DNA from: Hydractinia symbiolongicarpus
Taxonomy: Eukaryota; Cnidaria; Hydrozoa; Anthoathecata; Hydractiniidae
Assembly: GCF_029227915.1 (NCBI RefSeq)
Contig: NC_079886.1
Coordinates: 11,493,501-11,557,500 of the forward strand
Length of the DNA: 64,000 nucleotides
Direction: 5' to 3'
Under the pieces are notes generated by a model. That model had not been told where the DNA came from, did not search any database, and was given only the letters and a program-made list of their open reading frames with translations. Below, in pieces: positions 55,801-64,000 of this stretch. Numbering within the stretch: the stretch's first letter is position 1; each line of letters starts with the position of its first letter. Both the position numbers and the translations under genes were made by a program.

Positions 55801-58800
55801 ATAGACTGTCCGCTATTTAGAAAGTTCCGTGTAAGGTTTGAACCGTGGTTTTGCCGGTGCAAAGAAATTTGTCCGTGAATTGGAGGTGTTAGCTAATTGG
55901 AGTGTCCGTTAATTGGAGAGTTGACTGAATAACCTTCACTGTTAAAAATATGGATATTTGTAAAAAAACACAAATATCGCACATACAATTGCCTTACCCC
56001 TTACCAATATTAATTTCATGCGGTGTGATTTCACTCAAAGCGACATCTTTCGGGAAACCACAACATAAGAGTTAAAAAATGGCAGGCGTCCCATTACTTT
56101 GCATACAAGCGCCTCATTTTTCTTGTGTGCAACTCTCTTTGAGTGTAAGTCTTTGGATTTAAACCTGTATCTAATCATTTTATACTAGATCATGATCGCG
56201 AGTTTTTAGCCAAAGAACTAAGCAACCTATCGGACCAATATCGAACACTGGCTTACATGCAGAGTAAAACTATGAAAGAGAAGCAAATTATAGAAAAAAA
56301 ACTAATCGAGGCCACTGGCGAGTTGAGTTCCTCAAAAAGATACATTGAAGAACTCAATTTCGAGTTAGCAGTTAAGAGAGCTTCAGATGAAATTGAGGAA
56401 TCGCAAGAACACATGGAAATGAACAAGCTTCTGTTACACTGTCAAGCACTGGCACAGGACAACTCTGAAAAAAGTAATATCATCATCGCACTGCAAGCGA
56501 GGTTACTGACGTTAAATGAAGAATGCGAAAAGAAAATAACATTTCAAGAAGATATGCAGATGAAACATAAAAACTTAATGCAACAAGTCAAAGACTTGAC
56601 TGTGAATTATGATTTTCAGAGACACGAGTCTTTGAGATTAAAAGAAAAAGTGGACCAAAAAACAGACGTCCTTGAGAAGCATGTGTCTAATCAGAGAGAA
56701 ATTCACTCGTTGAAATTTCAACTCGCCAAAGTAACGGAGGAAAGAGATGAAGCACTCGTCAAATTGGAAGAGTTTAAAAGCGTAGTGACAGCTCTCAGCG
56801 CTAAATTAAGTCTATTACAAGAAGAACGGGATAACGAAACAGGAAAACGGGATGAATTATCGGAAGAGTTTTTAAAAATACGGCACCAACTGAAAACTGT
56901 AGAACTCGAGAGAAACCAATATAAAAATTCGGTTGATTTTTACAAAGACAAGTCTTGGAGGTATTGCGATGATATTAACACACATCGAGAACAGGTTTCC
57001 TTTTTATCGCAACAATTACAAAATGCAGTCGACGAAAGAAATCGGATCTGCCGGGAGAAAGAGGTCGTCATCAAATACAACAAGGAACTTTTAATATCAC
57101 GTGACGAAGGAATTCGAAATCAACTGGAAATAACAGAGCAGTTTGAAAAGAGATATCGGGAGGTCAGCAAACAGCTAGGTAGGTTTATTGTCATAATGGC
57201 GGGGATAAAATATTCCACGATTTGTAAAAAGTTTTTGCATTTTTGCGCAATTAATTTTTGCAGTTGATCAACATCAATGGACATTTACATGATTAAGATA
57301 TACGGCTACCATCTTAGCTAACAGCCAGATAAATAAACTACGAAACGTATTATGCTATAGGCATTTTGCAAAAATTTTTTCGAAACGCTGTAAAACCTGA
57401 CCAGAGCGCGAGTTTCGACTAACGCTGCTACAGATTGTGTCATGCGTATTTTTAGCGCCGATATTTAGTGTAGCGTTAACATAAGTCATGACGTAGCAAC
57501 ATTTGATTTCACACATGTACAAACAAAGTATTATAGAGAATAGCTGATAGAACCAGCGTCGCACGCCTGGTGAAGCGCTTAGTACAGGTATACTTTACAA
57601 TATATTCCAAAAATAATTTCCCACAACAGCGGTTCAAATAAAAACAACAGCTTATCGTAAGCCATCCTAGTAAGAAATTTCCTTTTTTACGGAATAAGTT
57701 CTCGTGGATGTTCCAAAGGGTTTTTCGCAAGTCCAGTATACAGGACTTGCAGGCATGATATATTTCTTCCAAACAAAACGTTAGCCAAAAAAAAATTACA
57801 GGTCTGCTACAATTTTTTGTCACCTTATCATGACCGAAAGAGTCGCCCATCATTTAATTAGAGGAATAAGTTCTTGTAAAAGTTCCGAGATTGAACTATA
57901 AGTTGGGGTTAAATTAAAATACTTTCATCTGGTGTAACTCAGCATAGCTAAACAGTTTCTCAATACTTTCTATTTCTTCCAATAAGTTGCCATTAAAGTC
58001 CCAAAAATGCATTGTAACAACTTTGTTTAAAGCTTACCTCCCATTTAAAAATCAAAAATTAATTCACGGTATTGTACTAATTTCGAAAACAATATCCTTT
58101 TATACTTATTTTGATTTGTTAGCAAGATATTCGTCGTTCAAATCTTATGTCCCGATTGTAAACAAATTCTTTACTGGTCTAAGTTGTAAAATGGGCCGGG
58201 CGCAATCTAGCAGTTATACTTTAAATTCACAAAACCTGGTCCCAAGGGTCCAGAGGAACGCGCACTTATGCCAGAATTTGCGCAGGGCTTATGCTCAAAC
58301 GCAAGGACAAAATGGACGGAGAATTGCCTCAGATTTTCTGCCAGCTTTGATCAAAACATATGGTGAAAGTGTTCATCTTGTGTTAAACTCGTTAAGAACT
58401 TTGTTAATAAGTCCACGCACACAATTAAACTTAGTTGTAATAATTTACCCTTCTTCTTTTTTTTCTGAGTTTCGCGGCAACATGATCAAGGGGTCTTTTT
58501 TGCCTTCGGGAGATGACGTAAAATGTGGCTTTATATTTTCTTTATTATTTCGAGTGTTACTTAATAAATGTTAAATTACCAATTCCGAACATAGTATAAA
58601 CAAAAAAAGATATACTTTTTTTAAAGTGGGAGGTAAGCTTTTCATAATAACAAAATGATTTAAGCCGTTGTTGTCTCGTTAAGCTAAAAAACAATCATCC
58701 ATCATTTTTATTTTAAGTTGTTATGAACGTTCAAACATTAACTGTAAAAGTATTACCTGCTCTTCATCATATTATAAACTTTCAATCAAGCATGTAACAC

Positions 58801-61016
58801 CACAAATATTTAATAAAAAAGACTTAACTAACCATCTGAAAATTTTGTTGCATCCAACCTGAGCTAGCTGTGTCGCCAGTTTTACTTTCTAAATAAGTAG
58901 CCAAAAGAGCCCAAAAAGCACCAATCAGATTGTTAAATATAACTAATAAATACAATGTTGGCTAAACATAATAGGATATAATAGGATATAATAGGAAGAA
59001 AATAGAGCTATTATAATAATTCTAAAGGCATAGATTTTACCGTGTTATTTAAAATATTTAGTATTTTATCTCTAACTTGTAAAATAAAATTTAGAAGCAG
59101 TGTGAACATACCAACCTGGGCGTTGGCGAGGGCTTGCTGAAAGATATATTTGGATATGTCGTAGATTTTGTCGTTTTTATTTTTTAGAATGTAATAGAAT
59201 TCTTTGGATTTTAATCCAAACAAACCGCAGCAATAAGAAGAAGCAAGAAGAATTCTTTGCGAAAATTATGCTGCATAATATTTTGATTTTAAAGTTTCTT
59301 TAGATGGTCAATACTGAAAGTTAGAGAAACTGGCCTGTAACCTTCTTGGAGTACTTCATTTAAATGTTTTCCGCGCATAATTGAGATAGCCCGCCTACCG
59401 AGTTGTCGGTATTTCCGCCATATAATCGTAAAAAAGCACTTTATTAATAAACTGGATAGTCTAAATACTCCAAGCTAGCTGGCTGGTTGGCTAGGCTGCT
59501 CCTTACGATATACGTCTGTAGCCAAAATCTAAAAATTGGTAAGACTAAAAATGATATATTTGTCTTAACATATAAGAAACAAATATTAAAAATATAAAAA
59601 AACTTTTAGAAGACAAAAAGGGACCTCCAATCATCAATACCACAGCTTTCCAAAATACCTAATAATGACAATTACCTGTCAATGACCTAGGTATGATCGT
59701 TTTGTGTTCCTTCGTCAGCATCTAGATAGCCGTGAAAGACTTGCTGATTGGCTATTTAAAAAAATCGGGCTTCGTTTACTTCGCGTGGACGAAAGAATAA
59801 AAATATACCATTCGTTATTGTACAAGTACAAAAATTTTGTGGGCCGATTACACGATTTATTCTATCGCGCACACACAGAAAATGCGGGTATTATTAAGGG
59901 GTGCTTATGTCATGCGAGCTGACCCAGTTAAACGAACTGGCGAAGTCTTATTTTTCTTCTTAATTTTCTAGACGAATCAAAGCGAGAATTTCGAGATTTA
60001 ATGCTACAGTATGTGAGATCGAATTCTTCCAGTGATAACCATGCAAGAGCCTGCATATTTGAGGAAGAATTGGCAAGTTCGCAAAAAGATCTCGCCAAGC
60101 AACAAATCACACTCACACCAGGTGATACAGAACAAAAGGAAATTTTAAAGCCTATGGTGGAAACGGTAAGCCTATTCATTTTTGTGAATAGTTTTCCCTA
60201 GTTGTTGTTGTTTCTTCATTGCTAAACGATATTGGACGTAAAACAAAAACGTAAGGACGTGCTAGAACACAACAGCCGCAACTCCCAGAGTTTAAACGTC
60301 TGCTCTTTTTTTGTTACATAATCATTGAAAATGTCAGAGATTTCTCAGTTTTTATTGATTGTTAAATACATTCTCTGTCTTATAAACGCCCGAATCTTCA
60401 CTTATCTTAACTGTGCTTGTCCAGATGTAAAACGCTAGGAGCTGCAGTGAAGAACGCCTTCATGAAAAGCGGCCTTCTTTACACATGGATGGCTGTTTTG
60501 GAAAAAAAAACTCTGTATATTGTGAAAAGAAAATTTGGTAGACTTTTGTTGTAGACTGCGAAATTGTAGGTCTTCTGTGACTAAAGTTGTTGTTTTTTTA
60601 ATTTATTGCAGGAAATCAAACTTGACTTATCCAGAACCGAAAGCCGGCGATTACTTGATTCTGCTTATGAGTCTTTGACGGTTAAGGGGAGGAGAAAAAG
60701 CGCGCCGGCCGATTTCGCGCTATCGAATAGACACCTGTCTTTAGTGTACGAAAGCTTGCAGGGTCATTCCCTACCCTTTAACGTGTTATTAGGCAATTCA
60801 GCTGTGTTTCCGCAATTTGACGAAGAACAACCAGAACCAGAGCAGGAAAAAGGAAAACGAAGATTTGTTTCTCCTCGAAAAAGTGACAAGAAGGGTAAAA
60901 ATAAAACAAGGATAAACGAAGCGTTGACTTCGATATGTCCGATGTTACCTATGCCAGTATCATATCACGGTAAAAGACCAAAGAGTCCAAGTCGAAGTCA
61001 GTCGAATGTTACTTAA
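52816..61016 (+). CDS. CARD plus coiled-coil adaptor, CARD9/CARMA-like without MAGUK, 4 coding exons
   Basis: Likely cytoplasmic signalling scaffold (in vertebrates such proteins nucleate BCL10 filaments). Exons 52816-53122, 56189-57178, 59972-60165 and 60612-61016 are phase-consistent and give about 631 residues. Residues 10-98 form a CARD ([48 protein letters not shown]). Residues about 105-430 are an almost uninterrupted coiled coil with few prolines ([20 protein letters not shown]). The C-terminal 200 residues are Ser/Lys-rich with basic patches ([28 protein letters not shown]); no PDZ, SH3 or guanylate-kinase domain. AATAAA is present near 61086. Another intact exon-like piece, 59691-59887, could be included by using a second donor in exon 2. 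Confidence 0.8.
54018..55927 (-). mobile_element. Tigger/pogo-type DNA transposon in intron 1 of the CARD gene
   Basis: The ends are related inverted sequences: left CAGTTTTTCAATTAGCGGAC at 54018, right the complement of CAGTCAACTCTCCAATTAAC ending at 55927. Internal copies of GTCCGCTAATTAGAA occur near both ends. CAGT-type ends with CAATTA(G/A)CGGACA are typical of Tigger elements. It encloses the transposase relic at 54249-55420. Confidence 0.8.
54249..55420 (-). pseudogene. Tigger-type DDE transposase, decayed
   Basis: Minus-strand pieces in several frames: [15 protein letters not shown] (first catalytic Asp region), [27 protein letters not shown], then [12 protein letters not shown] (the QPLD box of pogo/Tigger transposases) and a C-terminal part [20 protein letters not shown] ending at 54249. 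Multiple stops and frame changes separate them. Confidence 0.78.
58028..58642. mobile_element. MITE with AAAGCTTACCTCCCA inverted ends in intron 2 of the CARD gene
   Basis: The left end TTAAAGCTTACCTCCCATTT and right end AAAGTGGGAGGTAAGCTTT are inverted copies with one difference over about 20 bases. About 615 bp. A 195-codon ORF crosses it but has no coding character beyond length. Target duplication not determined. Confidence 0.65.
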
Positions 61017-61232
61017 TTTCTGGCAGTTTTCTTTTTTATTATTTTTTTACACATGTTTTTTTTTTTACAAAATATGGCTCTATGAATAAAATTTTAAATA
61101 AAGGCAAAAAAAATATTTCTGTCGTTTATTTTTGTTTTTTGTTTGACAAAAATACAAACACGACAGTGATTATTCAAATTGTTTTTAGTGTCTTATGGTA
61201 AACAAATCGAGCCCTTGGGATTATGCTTAGTA

Positions 61233-61460
61233 CTTTAAAGGTAGAAACTTTCGCGAATTGACCGATTTAGGATATTTTGCGGGGTTAACTTTCGCGAAAT
61301 TATGGATATAACTATGTATTTTTTCACATATGTACAAATACAAGTGTACTAAAAAACAAATATTTCACAACAAACTTCGCGATTCATAGAAATCAAATTT
61401 CCCACGGGACCTGACTTTCCCGATTTATACGAAAAATCGCGAAAGCTTCTGCCTTTAAAG
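61233..61460. mobile_element. 228-bp MITE with CTTTAAAGGTAGAAACTTTC inverted ends
   Basis: The left 24 bases and the complement of the right 24 bases agree at 22 positions, both containing TTTCGCGA. Interior non-coding. It lies just downstream of the CARD gene polyadenylation region. Confidence 0.75.
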
Positions 61461-62574
61461 CAGCTAGTTAAGAATTATTTGAAAATTATAAAGCTCAATT
61501 GTGATTCTTTTTAAAAAATAGTTATGTATTTAAAATTAAGTTGCAGCTACTGCTAAACCGATTTAGTTCATCAATGAAAGTGGCAGAGGAAAAACTATTT
61601 AATATTCCATTAATTAAAAACATCGCCTGGCGTTTTACAAGATGTGGTCCAATCAATACTTCTTTATTTTTCTGACATATTTTAACTAAGATTTCTGACA
61701 ATTCTCTAATTCTTCCAGCCAAGTTTTCAATTGCTTTAAATCATCTCAATTTGATAGATGTACCTAACTAACATTTCAATTAATTAACGCGTTTTTGAAA
61801 TTTAGAGCTTTAACTTTTTAAAGATACTCCTAAACTAAAATTCCGGCATTTTTTTGACACATCATAGAAAGTTGCTGACTCCTTCTTGAAAATTCCGGCA
61901 TTCCTAACAACGGTGAAACCCCTGTTTTATAACAGACCTAAAACGCTTGAACGCAATATATGTTTGCTAAAAACATTTCACGATACTTACCCGCATCTAC
62001 ACCCTCGTGGTTTGATGTGATTGTGTGGAAGTCTTTAGCATTCTTTTTCTTCTAAAGTGGCCAAGAAAGGTAGTTCGTGTGAAAGGAACTCCCTATCTTG
62101 AACACTTTGAAGAGAAAAGAAATTTCTTAATTAATAAAAGACGCAAAGTGTGGAAGAGATGAATACGATATCCTATCAGCCTTTCTAATTCAGTGTCTTT
62201 TACGTCACCAAACATGCGAAATGCCATTTGCTTTGTTAACACTTCGGCACTATTGTCGATATGTCGACGAAAAATTATACAGGCTACCAATTAAATTTAT
62301 TCGCCTTGATAACATGTTATGATGTGCAATATAACAAAAAACTCCTAATTTTTATTAAAAATGAGATATTCTACAGAAACATAGCAGCTATACCATTCTG
62401 ATATTAACTTCCAAAGCTTAACTTCAAGTTTGACTGAGCTTAACAGCCGTGTATTTCATACAGCTATGTCAAAACAAATTATACGTCTAAACTAAAAAAT
62501 AAAACATAAACTTTCGAACGAAATTTGAATCACGACTTGCAAAAATTGTTTTGTCCCTGTAAATCCAACATGGT
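61461..62574. other. Convergent intergenic region
   Basis: AT-rich region between the 3' ends of the CARD gene (plus) and the 62575 gene (minus). It should contain the 3' untranslated region of the latter. No further gene recognised. Confidence 0.5.
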
Positions 62575-63660
62575 TCACTCCTCATCGTCAACAACATTAA
62601 CACAACCTTCATCTGGACTACATGATTTTGTATCCAGGCTACATGATTCTGATGAACGAAATAGTGAAGCGCAAAAGGCATCCAGTGGACTCAATTTGTT
62701 GACTTTAGCTTCTTCTTGACTACTATTTGTAGACATCAAGGATGTACAAGATGAAACAGAAATTAAAGGTTTCTGCTCCTCTTCTGCTCCGGGTGAAATA
62801 ATGGCGGTGTCGGTACTGACTCTTTTAGCGCAAGTAGCTGCAACTGGTGGCTGAATAAAATTAATGCTTTCGGTATAGGGTGCTAGAATTGGTGTCGGTA
62901 AATTTGGGTTTCCAGGAGTCACAGTCCAACCTGGTGGCACGATCGGTTGAAAGTTATTAATATATGTTTGAGGATAAAAATAAAAAGGAGTGGAAAAGGA
63001 AGGAATTTGTGCAGTCAGTTTCTTTCGTTCGTCCCGCTCTTCGTTAAATTGCAACTTTCTCTTCGCTATTTGTTGATCTATAACAATGAAGTATAGAGTA
63101 ATCTTATTGAAAATTTGTTTCTTTCTTTAACAGCTAAAGAAGATGCATTTCTGTCCATATTATCTTTCAATGACGTTCAACAGGATATTTAAAAAATGTT
63201 AAGAAAATTTTCTCCTAATTATTGTTTGCGTTATTTTAGTGTTCCAAAGTACACTAAATACGCAGTAGGTAATGTAAACTCAAAAACGAATTGGAAAGGA
63301 TCGTTCGAATTTGGACTGAACGAAAAGAAAAAGAAAAAAAAAGAAAATAATTAGCCGAATAGCCAATCCAATTTAATGTCATTGGTCCTATAGAAAAAAA
63401 CTACTTTTTATACTGACCTGTTTCTGAACAACTTGGAGGTAAAATGTTTGGATAATGGTTCACTAAATGTTCGGAAGTCGATAAAAATTGTGGATACTGC
63501 ACACCAAAGTTGTCTTTGCGATTGTTTTCCAAACTCAAAGCTGAAGCAGGCGGTAGTTGATATGACGTGTATTGACTCGCCATTTCGTGCGGCAATTGCA
63601 TCTTGTTCATTTTTGCTTCAGCTTTGGAAAGCTTTACTCTGCACCTTCTTTTCACGCGAT
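62575..63660 (-). CDS. Last two exons of an unrecognised minus-strand gene
   Basis: Terminal exon 63077-62575 (stop at 62575) and the exon before it, 63660-63418, have good splice sites and matching phase (1). The upstream exon starts with a strongly basic stretch (RVKRRCRVKLSKAEAKMNK), then Gln/Ser/Pro-rich sequence. The terminal exon begins with another basic helix (QQIAKRKLQFNEERDERKK), continues Pro-rich (PTYI-free, TPFYFYPQTYINNFQPIVPP) and ends in a Ser/Cys/Glu-rich acidic tail (VNVVDDEE). Low-complexity, nuclear-looking protein, perhaps a transcription factor whose DNA-binding domain is in exons beyond 64000; this is a guess from composition. Confidence 0.6.
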
Positions 63661-63715
63661 CTGTAAATAAAATTTTTATTCTTTCCATCCTGTCAGGAAA
63701 CATGAGAATTGACAA

Positions 63716-64000
63716 ATAATTTTCTCGAACTGTTCAATCAGGGTGTCCATTTAATATGATCCCTGACATTTTATGACAGTTTTCGGCCAAAATACAAGCA
63801 TAAATTTTATATTTATATTATCTTAATTTAATTTGCTTATATATCCAATTAATAATTTTGTAGAAAAAAAACACAACTTTTGAGATATAATGAATATACT
63901 GAATAAGTGTCTGCAATATTACAGTATCCTCAAAGAAAGTCGTCCGAGATTGTCAGAGAGAGTGAGTCTACGGACGAGGTTGGTATTGTTGGTTTTTATT
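63716..64000. other. Right edge: intron sequence of the minus-strand gene
   Basis: AT-rich, no exon recognised; presumably the intron preceding the exon at 63660. Confidence 0.4.

Noticed and set aside
57987-58574. 195-codon ORF
   Set aside because: It crosses one end of the MITE at 58028-58642, lies in an intron and has no recognisable motif; probably chance.

Overview
This is nuclear DNA of an animal. Protein-coding genes are split into many short exons with GT-AG introns, the DNA is AT-rich, and mobile elements fill the space between genes. The gene types (an SLC22 transporter, a kinesin-3 of the KIF28 type, a CARD plus coiled-coil adaptor), together with Polinton, DIRS, Tigger and bacterial-IS3-like transposons, suggest an early-branching metazoan, most likely a cnidarian. 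That placement is inference; the window contains no rRNA or other taxonomic marker.

Layout. 350-5355 (+) is an eight-exon SLC22-like organic cation transporter. It has an in-frame TAG and one exon junction whose phases do not match, so it may be a pseudogene. 5.4-14.2 kb is a transposon graveyard: a piggyBac-type MITE with TTAA target duplications, two decayed DDE transposases of an IS3-like eukaryotic family beside arrays of GC-rich palindromic repeats, a long GATA microsatellite and smaller relics. 14.2-27.5 kb is a decayed Polinton/Maverick (adintovirus-like) element. It carries a protein-primed DNA polymerase B, packaging ATPase, rve integrase, a BRO-like protein, a zinc-ribbon protein and about a dozen small proteins, several with membrane segments. 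Gene 3' ends often carry perfect short hairpins. 28.6-33.85 kb is a DIRS-type tyrosine-recombinase retrotransposon on the minus strand, with perfect inverted terminal repeats and an internal complementary region but broken genes.

37.2-50.5 kb (+) is a 29-exon kinesin-3 gene (KIF28 type, about 1089 residues) ending in a CaaX-like tetrapeptide. Two of its introns hold minisatellites. 52.8-61.0 kb (+) is a CARD plus long coiled-coil protein resembling CARD9/CARMA without a MAGUK module. A Tigger transposon lies in its first intron and a MITE in its second. From 62.6 kb to the right edge, the last two exons of an unrecognised minus-strand gene are visible.

The Polinton, the DIRS element and the second IS3-like transposase all lie between two arrays of the same GC-rich repeat in opposite orientations (10.5 kb and 34.1 kb). 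This is consistent with later elements having inserted into an older transposon. Coordinates of exons come from reading frame, splice-site and phase agreement only. No transcript evidence was available.
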